A stretch of DNA of 64,000 nucleotides from Neisseria sp. (GTDB lineage Bacteria > Pseudomonadota > Gammaproteobacteria > Burkholderiales > Neisseriaceae), in the NCBI RefSeq assembly GCF_030527965.1, contig NZ_JAUMZU010000009.1, forward strand, positions 1-64,000, given 5' to 3'. Positions 9,531 to 19,418 of the stretch are shown piece after piece; the first letter of the stretch is position 1, and each line of letters opens with the position of its first letter. The notes under the pieces are model-generated. The model did no database searches and had not been told where the DNA came from. It saw nothing but the letters and a program-made list of their open reading frames with translations. The position numbers and the translations under genes are program-made.

Positions 9531-9546
9531 AATGATTTATAAAAAT

Positions 9547-9583
9547 AAAAAGCCTGTCTGAAAACCATTCAGACAGGCTTTTT
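9547..9583. terminator. Bidirectional DUS terminator between rppH and the AEC transporter
   Basis: AAAAAGCCTGTCTGAA pairs with TTCAGACAGGCTTTTT, giving U runs on both strands between two convergent genes. Confidence 0.88.
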
Positions 9584-9584
9584 A

Positions 9585-10514
9585 TCAATTCAAGCCCCAG
9601 AAAAACAAAACCAGCGATAGAGAGAAAAACGATACGATAATGGTGGCCAGCATTGCGGCCGAGGTTTGCCGCTCATAGCCGAATTCCCGGCCAAACAGCG
9701 GATACATGCTCGCCATCGGCACACTTGCCAACAAAATACCGGAAAACAATACCTGCCTATCCGCGCCAAAAAGCCAAAGACAAACCGCCACCAACAAAGG
9801 AAACAGCAACAATTTACCCAACACCAGCACCAGCGCATCCGCCCAACCGCCTTTTATCTTCAAACCATACAAACCGCCGCCGATCACAAACAAAGCCAGA
9901 GGCGAAGAAGCGGTTGCCAGCATGCCGCTCACTTTCTCAGCTACGCCCGGCAAAGGCAGGCCGAACACCGAAAATACCAGCGCAATCAACAAACCGAGGA
10001 TAATCGGGTTTTTCAACAAACCGAATAAAATGCGCCGCAAAGTGGCCCAGATATTGGCCGATCCGCCGCGGGCAAGGTCGATTAACACAAACATCAAAGG
10101 CAGCAGCAAAATGTTTTCAATCAATACGTTCATTGTGAAAAACACACCTGCCGGCGCACCGATGGCCATCAGAAGCAATGGATAGCCCATGAAACCGGAG
10201 TTCGACATGCTCGAGCCCAGCCCATTAAGCACCGCATGGATTTTTTCCTGACCTCGCCAACGCGCCACAACGCAGCCTGCAAAAAAGGCCAGTAAAGATG
10301 CGAGCGCATAGCCTTTCAAATACACCATATTCATCACTTCAGCCAGCGGGCTGGTGGCAATCGCATGGAAAACCAACATCGGCAGCCCGATACGCATCAC
10401 AAACAGCCCCATTCCGCCAAGCTGCTCTTGCGTCAGCACATTAAAACGCACGCAAAAATAGCCCAGCGCCATAATGATAAAAACCGGAGCGGTAATGGTA
10501 AGGATAGCCAACAT
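9585..10514 (-). CDS. AEC (auxin efflux carrier) family transporter
   Basis: A 309-residue inner-membrane protein from the chosen start MLAILTITAPVFIIMALGYF at 10514; an upstream in-frame start at 10550 would add 12 polar residues before the first membrane helix. About ten hydrophobic segments are visible in two halves, with the characteristic NSGFMGYPLLL stretch (about residues 103-113) in the first inverted repeat and a P-x-ASMYPLFGREFG segment near the C-terminus. AEC transporters move small carboxylates such as malate or malonate, or unknown organic anions. Nothing nearby fixes the substrate. It is a monocistronic gene convergent with rppH. Confidence 0.88.
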   Translation of the reverse strand: MLAILTITAPVFIIMALGYFCVRFNVLTQEQLGGMGLFVMRIGLPMLVFHAIATSPLAEVMNMVYLKGYALASLLAFFAGCVVARWRGQEKIHAVLNGLGSSMSNSGFMGYPLLLMAIGAPAGVFFTMNVLIENILLLPLMFVLIDLARGGSANIWATLRRILFGLLKNPIILGLLIALVFSVFGLPLPGVAEKVSGMLATASSPLALFVIGGGLYGLKIKGGWADALVLVLGKLLLFPLLVAVCLWLFGADRQVLFSGILLASVPMASMYPLFGREFGYERQTSAAMLATIIVSFFSLSLVLFFWGLN

Positions 10515-10729
10515 AATGGTTCTCAAACTCCGCTGCCCGAACCTAACCAACGGGTCAGTCGAATCGGTAAATAATAATGGGAAATTTTAGCACAATCCGC
10601 CACCGAACCCTCGGATTCGCTTTTCAGACAAGCATCCTTAAATCGAAACCACCATTCAATATATCGCTTGATTGTTCCTACTAGGATTAACGTTTAAAAT
10701 CCGCCCTTATCTTCCTCGGTTTAATCACT

Positions 10730-11764
10730 ATGGCTCAACTCCACCGAATCATCGAGCGCCACTGGCAGCAGCCCAATCCTTTGCTCAGTATTTTGCTATG
10801 GCCTTTTTCACGTCTGTTTGCCGCCCTATCGGCACAGCGGCGGCAGCGCTATCTATCCGGCAAAGCAACGGTTGAAAAGCTGCCTGTTCCAGTTGTTGTG
10901 GTGGGCAACATCCATGCGGGCGGCACAGGGAAAACGCCCATAGTGGCCGCATTGGTTAACGCATTACAACAGCGCGGTTTTCAGGCAGGCATTATCAGCC
11001 GCGGCTACGGCAGGAAAAGCAGCGCCGTTCACGTGCTGAATCAACACAGCACCGCTAGCGAAGCCGGCGACGAACCGCTCCTGCTTTATCGACAAACCGG
11101 CGCACCCACCGCCGTGGCTGCCCAACGCTCAAAGGCCGGAAAAGCCTTGCTGGCCGCCCACCCCGATTTAGACTTGATTATCTGCGACGACGGCCTGCAG
11201 CATTACGCATTGGCACGAGACATGGAAATCGCCGTATTTCCTTACGTCGATACAGGTCGCAAAAATTTGGATTTAATCCCCAACGGCAGCCTTCGCGAAC
11301 CCTTATCCCGTTTAGATTCGGTTGATGCCGTTATCGTCAGCGGAAGCGAAGCATTGCCCGAAAACGGCTTTCAACCGAATACCAAACTATTTTGCAGCCA
11401 TCTACAAGCCGGGCAGATTTACCGTCTCAACCGCCCGCAGGAAAAATTAAATCTCACTGCCATTAAAGGCTTGCAAATCGCCGCTGTCGCCGGCATAGCC
11501 AAACCCGAACGCTTTTTCAACACCTTACGCAACATAGGCTTGCGACCCAATATCGAAACCGCCCTACCCGACCATGCCGATATATCATCATTTCGTTTTC
11601 CTGCAGCCGATATTATCGTGATAACCGAAAAAGACGCCGTCAAACTTTCAGACAGGCATTTAGAAAATGTGTGGGTTTTGCCCGTTTGTGCGATAATCAA
11701 GCCGGATTTGGCCGAATCGGTTATTCAACATCTAAACCTAAGGCCTGCTAAGTCTGATATTTAA
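10730..11764 (+). CDS. lpxK: Tetraacyldisaccharide 4'-kinase
   Basis: LpxK phosphorylates the 4' position of the lipid A disaccharide in the Raetz pathway at the inner membrane. The 344-residue protein has an N-terminal membrane-associated helix ([19 protein letters not shown], 16-34) and a P-loop [12 protein letters not shown] (59-70) characteristic of LpxK rather than general kinases. ISRGYGRKS (near 90), the [12 protein letters not shown] segment with the catalytic Asp pair (about 150-161), and a C-terminal EKDAVKL motif follow. A DUS lies inside the coding sequence near 11648, where it encodes LSDRHL. It begins a run lpxK, DUF2059 gene, Trm112-like gene, kdsB, so two envelope lipopolysaccharide genes are linked. 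Confidence 0.96.
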   Translation: MAQLHRIIERHWQQPNPLLSILLWPFSRLFAALSAQRRQRYLSGKATVEKLPVPVVVVGNIHAGGTGKTPIVAALVNALQQRGFQAGIISRGYGRKSSAVHVLNQHSTASEAGDEPLLLYRQTGAPTAVAAQRSKAGKALLAAHPDLDLIICDDGLQHYALARDMEIAVFPYVDTGRKNLDLIPNGSLREPLSRLDSVDAVIVSGSEALPENGFQPNTKLFCSHLQAGQIYRLNRPQEKLNLTAIKGLQIAAVAGIAKPERFFNTLRNIGLRPNIETALPDHADISSFRFPAADIIVITEKDAVKLSDRHLENVWVLPVCAIIKPDLAESVIQHLNLRPAKSDI

Positions 11765-11784
11765 ACAATCCAAAGGAGAAACAC

Positions 11785-12363
11785 ATGTTAAAAAAACAAC
11801 TTACCATCGCCACCTTATTTTTAGCTTCCGCGTCAGTGTGGGCCGCTCAGCCTAGCCTCGAATCGGTGGAACGCCTGATGAAAATCCAGCAGTTTGACCA
11901 ACTAATGGAAGGATCGTTAAAAAATTTTGCAAGTACCTCGGCAATACAGCTCATAACAAGTGATCCTAAATACAAAGAAAGCATACAACGCCTGCCTAAC
12001 AACAAACGCATTGCTATCGAAAACAAATTACATCAATATGTCCAACAGGAAATCGCGATTTTAGACAACCCTAAAACTATAGCTGAAATCCGACAGGCCA
12101 CGATCGATACAATGCGGAGTATTTACACACAAGAAGAAATAGACGCCATGATTAAATTTTACGGCTCTGCAGTAGGCCAATCGATTAACTCAAAAATACC
12201 TAAATACATGCAAGCCATGACTTCATCGCCTTTATTCGAAAATTTAAAACGTGATTTAGCACAATCAGCCGAACAAAGCGCACCCAAACTCAAACGCGAT
12301 ATCAACCAAATTGTCTGCGGTAAAGATGAGTGCAAGAAACAAAGTAAGAAAGTAAGAAAGTAA
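11785..12363 (+). CDS. DUF2059 domain secreted protein
   Basis: A 192-residue protein with a cleavable signal peptide (MLKKQLTIATLFLASASVWA, cleavage before AQPS). The mature protein is alpha-helical and basic. It contains the QQFDQLMEGSLKNF segment and the central YTQEEIDAMIKFYGSAVGQSI stretch (about 114-134) that define DUF2059, a periplasmic family of unknown function. It has a strong AAAGGAGAAACAC ribosome-binding site and sits 20 bases after lpxK, six bases before the Trm112-like gene, so it belongs to the lpxK-kdsB transcription unit. A role in envelope maintenance is an inference from context only. Confidence 0.85.
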   Translation: MLKKQLTIATLFLASASVWAAQPSLESVERLMKIQQFDQLMEGSLKNFASTSAIQLITSDPKYKESIQRLPNNKRIAIENKLHQYVQQEIAILDNPKTIAEIRQATIDTMRSIYTQEEIDAMIKFYGSAVGQSINSKIPKYMQAMTSSPLFENLKRDLAQSAEQSAPKLKRDINQIVCGKDECKKQSKKVRK

Positions 12364-12368
12364 TCTAA

Positions 12369-12547
12369 ATGAAAAAAAAATTCCTTGATATCCTCGTTTG
12401 TCCCGTTTCCAAAGCCCCTTTAGAATATAAAGCTGATTTGCAGGAATTATGGTGCCGCCAGAGCAAACTGGCCTACCCGATTAAAGACGGCATTCCTTAT
12501 ATGCTGGAAAACGAGGCCCGCCAACTAACCGAAGAAGAGTTGCACGC

Positions 12548-12551
<4 letters not shown>
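12369..12551 (+). CDS. Trm112-like small protein (YcaR family)
   Basis: A 60-residue protein. The pattern [16 protein letters not shown], then a spaced [20 protein letters not shown], is the Trm112/YcaR fold, normally a zinc-ribbon remnant. Only single cysteines remain at each site (Cys11 and Cys29), as in many bacterial members that no longer bind zinc. It overlaps kdsB by four bases (ATGA), so the two are translationally coupled; ycaR-kdsB is a conserved pair in proteobacteria. Function in bacteria is unclear. Confidence 0.92.
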
Positions 12552-14007
<1,456 letters not shown>

Positions 14008-14027
14008 ACGCCTACACTTAAATCTAC

Positions 14028-14078
14028 AATGCCTGTCTGAAAACCAGCATCACAAAGCTTGGTTTTCAGACAGGCATT
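14028..14078. terminator. Long-stem DUS terminator between adk and the acyltransferase gene
   Basis: AATGCCTGTCTGAAAACCA pairs with TGGTTTTCAGACAGGCATT, a 19-base stem extending beyond the uptake sequence itself, followed by a short T run. The flanking genes are convergent. Confidence 0.88.
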
Positions 14079-14154
14079 TTCATATCGTTTTATACCCGCC
14101 GCTGGAAACGTGGCGGGCATTCTGCCTTGTTTTACCGCATAACAAGTGTTCTTC

Positions 14155-15831
14155 TCAGCATTCTTTATTCAAAAATGCCAACAACTGCTCGCCGCCCTGT
14201 TTCAAAGCTGCTAGAAACACACCGGCTTCCTGCTGCTGATTAACTGCATGGCTGACAGTAAACAGCCAACCGTCACTGCCCATCGTGTAGTTCACGCCCA
14301 AGCCGCCACAAGAAGTCGGCGCAAAGGCAAAGTTAATGATGGCGGAATCGTCGCCTACAGTTGAGGTGGAGAGGAAATCGGTGGTAAAAATTTGATAGCC
14401 GTGCTCCTTGAAAAAAACCGGGCTGCGGCGGCAGATTCTGGCTGCCATCAGCTGCAAACCGAGCAAGTGTCGGTTTGGGCCTTGGCCGAGTTTGGCTGCT
14501 TTGACGCGGGCTTTGTGCTCGGCCAAAGCGGCCTCCAATGCCGAGCGATCCGGTTTGTCCTGTAACAAAGTGCCGACGAACACCAGCGACTGTTCCGACA
14601 CGGGGCGCACGCATTCGGTACGCCCGCTTTGGAAATGACTGACATCAACCGCCTCGTAGGTATTACGGATATTGCCGTAGGTAGACAGCTGAGCGTATTG
14701 CAGCAAAAACTGCATCAGCGCATCTTGGCTCATGCCTTGTGGTATGCACATTCCCGCAAACGGAACACGGATGCTGCCGACACGCATGCGGGCGGCTTGT
14801 TCAGCATATTTTTGCCGCCAGATCGGCCAATTTTTCTGCTGTGCAGCATCCAGCTGCCATTCGTAGCGCAAAATCGCAGGGCGGATTTTTTGGCCTGCCT
14901 GCCCCGTCAAATTTTCTGCCGCACGGGTAATGATGCCTTTGAGTGCGCTGCCGTCTTCCCAAGTATGCTCGCAATGCAGAAAGAAACGGTTGGTTGCGGT
15001 GTTGTAGCAGAAAGTGGCCGGTTTGTAACACCAAACGCTTTGCTGCGGCTGGAAGGTAGCGCGGGCAAGGTCTTCATCGGCTGTTAAATCTTCATGGCTC
15101 AAACTGATGTGGAAAAGGTCTTGCTCAATATGCTCAATCAAACGGGCATTGTCTTCCTGCCGGTGCAGTTCTTGATACACACGGGCGGTTTCGTTGCCGC
15201 CGAGATAACACGGCACGGCGATGGGATAAGGATTTTGCGCGGTGTCAGACATGATTTGCTCGAATGCCTGCCTGAACGTATCGGGGTGATAGGCCTCATA
15301 ATGCTCGTCAAGCGCGGCAATCCGATAGTAGAAGCCATTGTGCATAATTCCGATATGGCGGCTGCCCTTAGGCGCGAAGCGGTAGCCATCGGAATCTTGC
15401 TGCGGAATACGAGCGGCACCTTGCAAAATGGCCCATTGCGCCATGCAAACGGGCGTACCCTGAGGCGTTTGCGGCGCGGTAATCCGCTGATGGTAATAAT
15501 CGGCGCATACGCAAGCCAGCGCAGCCGCCCACTCTGCCAACCCTTTGCCTTGCGTTTGCACGGCAAACCCAACATTACTGGCTAGCGGCAACGGCTTGCG
15601 GATATTCAGATAACCGGCCAGCCAACCGTCAATCAGCCAGCTGTCTTCAGCTTCCTTATCGAAAGCCCGCAGCGCTTCCTGCAATTCGATGCCCTTATGC
15701 GTTTGAAAATAATGCGTGGCGGCCACGGTTTCTTTATATTCTTCTTCACTCAGCAAGGGGCGTACTTGCTGCAGATAACGCCGACAGGTTTCGGCCAAAT
15801 CCGGCACGGGTAAGCGAGGTGGACGGGACAT
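14155..15831 (-). CDS. Carnitine/choline O-acyltransferase family protein
   Basis: Transfers acyl groups between CoA and a quaternary-amine alcohol. The start at 15831 is fixed by AAGGAGAACCTG seven bases before ATG; it gives 558 residues, opening PPRLPVPDLAETCRRYL exactly as eukaryotic carnitine acyltransferases do. The catalytic histidine is His289 in CEHTWEDGSAL. Other family marks are SGRTECVRP (402-410), GPNRHLLGLQL (451-461), STSTV (488-492) and the C-terminal GGLGVNYTM (509-517). This is an uncommon enzyme in beta-proteobacteria. Just upstream on the same strand are a small membrane protein and a BCCT transporter, so uptake and acylation (or deacylation) of carnitine, choline or a relative are probably linked. 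Acyl chain length is not predictable. Confidence 0.88.
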   Translation of the reverse strand: MSRPPRLPVPDLAETCRRYLQQVRPLLSEEEYKETVAATHYFQTHKGIELQEALRAFDKEAEDSWLIDGWLAGYLNIRKPLPLASNVGFAVQTQGKGLAEWAAALACVCADYYHQRITAPQTPQGTPVCMAQWAILQGAARIPQQDSDGYRFAPKGSRHIGIMHNGFYYRIAALDEHYEAYHPDTFRQAFEQIMSDTAQNPYPIAVPCYLGGNETARVYQELHRQEDNARLIEHIEQDLFHISLSHEDLTADEDLARATFQPQQSVWCYKPATFCYNTATNRFFLHCEHTWEDGSALKGIITRAAENLTGQAGQKIRPAILRYEWQLDAAQQKNWPIWRQKYAEQAARMRVGSIRVPFAGMCIPQGMSQDALMQFLLQYAQLSTYGNIRNTYEAVDVSHFQSGRTECVRPVSEQSLVFVGTLLQDKPDRSALEAALAEHKARVKAAKLGQGPNRHLLGLQLMAARICRRSPVFFKEHGYQIFTTDFLSTSTVGDDSAIINFAFAPTSCGGLGVNYTMGSDGWLFTVSHAVNQQQEAGVFLAALKQGGEQLLAFLNKEC

Positions 15832-15887
15832 CAGGTTCTCCTTATTAGTCATTTGATTGCAGGCCTGTTATGCCTGTCTGAAAGGGT

Positions 15888-16016
15888 TTAATCGTCTTTA
15901 TCGAAAAACGCCAGCTTAACCACATAACATAAAAACAATATGGCCAACAACAGCATTGCTGTTTCCGTAATATTATCGTGCAAGCTCTGGTTCCAGTAAA
16001 AAATCTCTTTTTTCAC
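15888..16016 (-). CDS. 42-residue single-pass membrane microprotein coupled to the BCCT gene
   Basis: Starts at a GTG four bases after the BCCT stop codon, with AAGGAATAAAACT as ribosome-binding site, and encodes 42 residues. A polar N-terminus (KKEIFYWNQSLHDNITE) is followed by one hydrophobic segment, AMLLLAILFLCYVVKLAFF (20-38), and an acidic DKDD tail. A longer frame starting inside the BCCT gene is a shadow. The gap to the acyltransferase start is about 55 bases and contains one DUS. Tight spacing suggests co-translation with the transporter and a role as an accessory subunit, as known for small partners of other LeuT-fold transporters. That role is inference. Confidence 0.62.
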   Translation of the reverse strand: MKKEIFYWNQSLHDNITETAMLLLAILFLCYVVKLAFFDKDD

Positions 16017-16020
16017 AGTT

Positions 16021-17559
16021 TTATTCCTTTCTCCCGCGCGGCACATCGCGGTTAAGCTGGCGCCACAATGCGGCAAACCATAAATACATGATGAAAACAA
16101 AAGGGAAGCCCGCAAACGAACCAACCGCTTTGATGCCTTCGATTTTGCCGGAAAAAATTACTGCATAGCTGATTAAGGCCATCAACACGCACCAAACCAG
16201 AGCATGGGTTTTGTTTTCGCTGCGCCCGCTTTTGCTGGTCATGATGCCCAGCGAAATCGCCGCGCTGGTTACCGTGGTCACCACAAACCCGAGAAACATC
16301 ACGATGGTCAGCGGTTTGGTCAGCCCGGATAAGGGCAGCATGTTGAGCAAATAATAAAACGTACCCTCATAATCCCCTTTATTGGCGATTTCGGCCAGAT
16401 GCCCCGTACCTTCGACCGTATCAAGCAGGCTGAAGCCGGAAAACACCGAAAACCAAATCACGATAAAGCCTGCCGGCACCATAACGGAGGCCAGCACAAA
16501 CTGCCGCAGCGTACGGCCACGGGAAATTTTGGCCAGAAACACGCCGACAAAAGGCGCCCAAGTTACCCACCATACCCAATACGCCATCGGATACCAAATC
16601 ACCCAATCGCGATTGTGAAACATATAAAGCTCAAACGAATGGTGCACGGTTTGCGTGATGATATTGCCCACTGCAACCGCAATGGTGCTCAGGAAATAAT
16701 GCGTCGGGCCGACGATAAAAATAAAAGCCAATAGCACCAAAGAAAGGTAAATCGTCCAGTCGCCGAGGAATTTCATGCCTTTCCCAATCGGCAGCACCGC
16801 TCCTGCGGTGTAACACAATGCCAATACAGTTAATACGGCCGCTTTCCAGCCGATGTTGTCAAACGCCATACCCGTAATAATTTTCAGCCCCGAAGAAATC
16901 TGCATCGCCGCCACCGCAATCGATGAAGACACCGATATGGCAATCGAAACAATCGCCATGCCGGTAACCGCCACGCCCAACGGTTTGGCCCATTTTTTGT
17001 GTTTGAACGCATATTGCAACGGCGCGGCGGGCGTGCATTCGGTGTGATGCTGGTAAGTGAAATAAGCCATCACCAAACCCGCTATCATATACAACGACCA
17101 AGCCGGAACGCCCCATACATGCAAAGCAAGGCTCATGGCGTTTTCCACCTTCTGAGATTCAGACAGGCTTTTGGCTTCAAGGCCGATAGGCGATTGAAAA
17201 TAGTGCCACATCGCTTCAATCGGGCCGAAAAACACAATGCCCACGCCGATACCGGCGGTAAACAGCATATTCATCCACGAGAGAAAAGAATATTCCGGCA
17301 CCGCATCTTTGCCGCCTAAACGGATATTGCCGAAACGCGGTGAGAATGCCACCGACAAGCCTACGGCAAACGCCAGTAGCGGCAGCCACATAATCAGCCA
17401 GTCGAATTTAAGATAGAAAAATTTACTGGCGCCTGAAATGGTGTCGGTCAACAGAGTCGGATTCACCACCGCAGTAACCGATGCCAAGCCGACCAGCAGA
17501 GAAGTCCATAAAAAATAATTGGGGCGCTTGGTGCAGGGGGTTTCTTCTTTGGCAGACAT
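16021..17559 (-). CDS. BCCT family quaternary-amine transporter
   Basis: A 512-residue inner-membrane transporter of the betaine/carnitine/choline family with about 12 hydrophobic segments. The start MSAKEETPC at 17559 is preferred; the in-frame extension to 17700 is polar and partly DUS-encoded. Helix 3 carries AGIGVGIVFFGPIEAMWHY (102-120), the counterpart of the substrate/sodium glycine-rich motif, with Ile where sodium-coupled BetP has Met. Helix 8 has the signature WWVTWAPFVGVFLAKISRGRT with its conserved tryptophans and the basic loop. The long regulatory C-terminal tail of osmosensing BetP is absent, so nutrient uptake or exchange is more likely than osmoregulation. Upstream of the microprotein and acyltransferase genes, probably one operon. 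Confidence 0.92.
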   Translation of the reverse strand: MSAKEETPCTKRPNYFLWTSLLVGLASVTAVVNPTLLTDTISGASKFFYLKFDWLIMWLPLLAFAVGLSVAFSPRFGNIRLGGKDAVPEYSFLSWMNMLFTAGIGVGIVFFGPIEAMWHYFQSPIGLEAKSLSESQKVENAMSLALHVWGVPAWSLYMIAGLVMAYFTYQHHTECTPAAPLQYAFKHKKWAKPLGVAVTGMAIVSIAISVSSSIAVAAMQISSGLKIITGMAFDNIGWKAAVLTVLALCYTAGAVLPIGKGMKFLGDWTIYLSLVLLAFIFIVGPTHYFLSTIAVAVGNIITQTVHHSFELYMFHNRDWVIWYPMAYWVWWVTWAPFVGVFLAKISRGRTLRQFVLASVMVPAGFIVIWFSVFSGFSLLDTVEGTGHLAEIANKGDYEGTFYYLLNMLPLSGLTKPLTIVMFLGFVVTTVTSAAISLGIMTSKSGRSENKTHALVWCVLMALISYAVIFSGKIEGIKAVGSFAGFPFVFIMYLWFAALWRQLNRDVPRGRKE

Positions 17560-17645
17560 AAGCAGCTTTCTTGTTGTAGTTAAACAATCAGCATAATCAA
17601 GTCGACCCGTGCCGTAAAGCAGCTTATCCCAATCGGTTAAAAAAC

Positions 17646-17677
17646 ATGCCTGTCTGAAATGGCTTTCAGACAGGCAT
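17646..17677 (-). terminator. DUS terminator after rbfA
   Basis: ATGCCTGTCTGAAA and its exact complement with a four-base loop, between the rbfA stop and the BCCT start. Confidence 0.78.
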
Positions 17678-17708
17678 TGTTTATATTCGCTAAGCGACAA
17701 ACCGAAAT

Positions 17709-18080
17709 TTATTCTTCCACCGGCTTTTCCGCCGTCACTTGGTCAATCAGATGCGAAATGCTCATGCCACGCTCAACCGATTCGTCATACAAAAAATGCA
17801 GCTCTGGTATACGGAACAGTTTGATGCGCTTAGACAATTCGCTGCGCAAAAACCCTTTGGCATGCTCCAGCGCTTCGGCTGTGATTTCACGGGTTGAGTC
17901 GTCTAAAACAGTGTAATAAACCGTGGCATGGCTGTAATCGCGGGTTACTTCCACCTCGTTAATCGTAATAAACCCCGCGCGCGGGTCTTTCAATCCGGTG
18001 CGCACCAGCTCGGCCATTTCCCGCATAATCTGCTCTTTAACACGGTCGGCGCGGGCATAGCCCCTATTGGATTTTTTCAT
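17709..18080 (-). CDS. rbfA: 30S ribosome-binding factor A
   Basis: RbfA binds immature 30S subunits and assists 16S rRNA 5'-end maturation and cold adaptation. The 123-residue protein has the single KH-like domain and conserved segments RADRVKEQIMREMAEL (10-25), LKDPRAGFITINEVEVTRDYSHATVYYTVL (about 32-61) and the C-terminal LHFLYDESVERGMSISHLID. The length is normal. It stands alone here, not next to infB or truB, and is separated from its neighbours by degenerate or perfect DUS hairpins. Confidence 0.95.
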   Translation of the reverse strand: MKKSNRGYARADRVKEQIMREMAELVRTGLKDPRAGFITINEVEVTRDYSHATVYYTVLDDSTREITAEALEHAKGFLRSELSKRIKLFRIPELHFLYDESVERGMSISHLIDQVTAEKPVEE

Positions 18081-18131
18081 ATCTTTCCCTTAAGTTATCC
18101 TCATAGAATGCTTCATCGATAACATTCTACG

Positions 18132-18159
18132 GCTTGTCTGAAAACCTTTTCAAACAAGC
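18132..18159. repeat. Degenerate inverted uptake-sequence pair
   Basis: GCTTGTCTGAAAA against TTTTCAAACAAGC, a mutated but still self-complementary DUS pair upstream of rbfA. Compensating changes on both arms suggest the hairpin has been kept. Confidence 0.6.
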
Positions 18160-18273
18160 ATTGTCCGATTCAATATCGGCGTCAATTATAGCTCAAGCGC
18201 CTAAAAACGCCTATAAGCCAAAGAAAACGGTTTTGTGTTAGGCTTATAAGCAAACACCCACGAAAAGAAAAAT

Positions 18274-19320
18274 ATGCCTCAAATCATCAAAATAGGATTG
18301 GCCGGCACAGGCTTATCTGCAAAAGTCTTCCATGCCCCATTTTGGGAAGCCGACGGCCGCTTTCAGTTACAGCGCGTATACGCCCGTTCCGCAGAAAAAG
18401 GTCGAGCGGCGTTTCCCGATGCGCAGGTCAGCGAAAATTTTGCCGACTTATTAGCCGACGATATTGATTTGATTGTCATCACCACACCCAATCAAACCCA
18501 CTACGCCTTAGCCGAACAAGCCCTGCTGGCCGGCAAAAACGTCTTGGTGGAAAAACCCGTCTGCGCAACAGCAGAGGAAGCGCGCCATCTGGCCGCACTG
18601 GCGGAAAAACAAGGCGTGCTGCTTACCGTATACCAAAACCGCCGCTGGGATCACGCGCCGCTTACCGCCAAGACATTGCTGGCAGAAAATCTGTTGGGCG
18701 ATATTGTCGATGCGGAAATCCGCTTCGAGCGTTATGCCGCAGGCTTAAATAAGAAAGCATGGAAGGAAACCGGCGGCGCAGGCGTCGGCTTGGTATACGA
18801 TTTAGGCGTGCATCTGCTGGATATGGCAGTTGATTTGTTCGGCATGCCGGAAGCGCTGTATGCCGACATTCGCCACCAGCATCAAAATGCTTTGAGCGAC
18901 GATTATTTTGCCATCATCCTTTACTATACCGACGGCAAGCGGGTCAACTTGGTAGGCAGCAAATATGCGCGCGAACCCTTACCGTTTATGGCGCTGCACG
19001 GTAAACTCGGCTCTTACATCCAACAAGAAGCAGACAACCAAGAAGCATTGCTGGCCGCCGGCGCAAAACCCGTCGGCAACTGGAATTCAGAACCGGAAAC
19101 ACATTGGGGCTTACTCCACACGGTAGCCAACAACGGCGACATCATACGCCGGCGAATCGCCGGTACGCGCGGCGACTACGGCGCATTCTACCGGCAGCTT
19201 TACGATGCGCTCGTACATCGCGCACCGCCGCCGGTAACAATGGAACAGGCCATCTCCGTATTAACGCTGATTGAAAAAGCCTACCTCAGCGCCAAAGAAG
19301 GCAGAAAAATCCGTATTTAA
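18274..19320 (+). CDS. Gfo/Idh/MocA family NAD(P)-dependent oxidoreductase
   Basis: A 348-residue dehydrogenase. It has an N-terminal Rossmann domain (IKIGLAGTGLSAKVFHAPF, 5-23) and the family's EKPVC catalytic-lysine motif (Lys94). A C-terminal alpha/beta domain follows with a YDLGVHLLDMAVDLFG stretch carrying the HxxD proton-relay pair. The F-H-x-P-F after the dinucleotide motif places it in the E. coli YdgJ-like subgroup, whose members oxidise sugars or polyols. Single gene ending in a DUS hairpin shared with the convergent sugar kinase, which may act on related metabolites. Substrate unknown. Confidence 0.88.
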   Translation: MPQIIKIGLAGTGLSAKVFHAPFWEADGRFQLQRVYARSAEKGRAAFPDAQVSENFADLLADDIDLIVITTPNQTHYALAEQALLAGKNVLVEKPVCATAEEARHLAALAEKQGVLLTVYQNRRWDHAPLTAKTLLAENLLGDIVDAEIRFERYAAGLNKKAWKETGGAGVGLVYDLGVHLLDMAVDLFGMPEALYADIRHQHQNALSDDYFAIILYYTDGKRVNLVGSKYAREPLPFMALHGKLGSYIQQEADNQEALLAAGAKPVGNWNSEPETHWGLLHTVANNGDIIRRRIAGTRGDYGAFYRQLYDALVHRAPPPVTMEQAISVLTLIEKAYLSAKEGRKIRI

Positions 19321-19372
19321 AGCTGGCGATAGTTGGCATACAAATTACCGAATCAATCTATTCTAAACAGCA

Positions 19373-19405
19373 AAATGCCTGTCTGAACAATTCAGACAGG
19401 CATTT
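19373..19405. terminator. DUS terminator between convergent genes
   Basis: AAATGCCTGTCTGAA pairs with TTCAGACAGGCATTT around a three-base loop. Symmetric between the oxidoreductase and the sugar kinase. Confidence 0.85.
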
Positions 19406-19418
19406 CATATTCACATCA

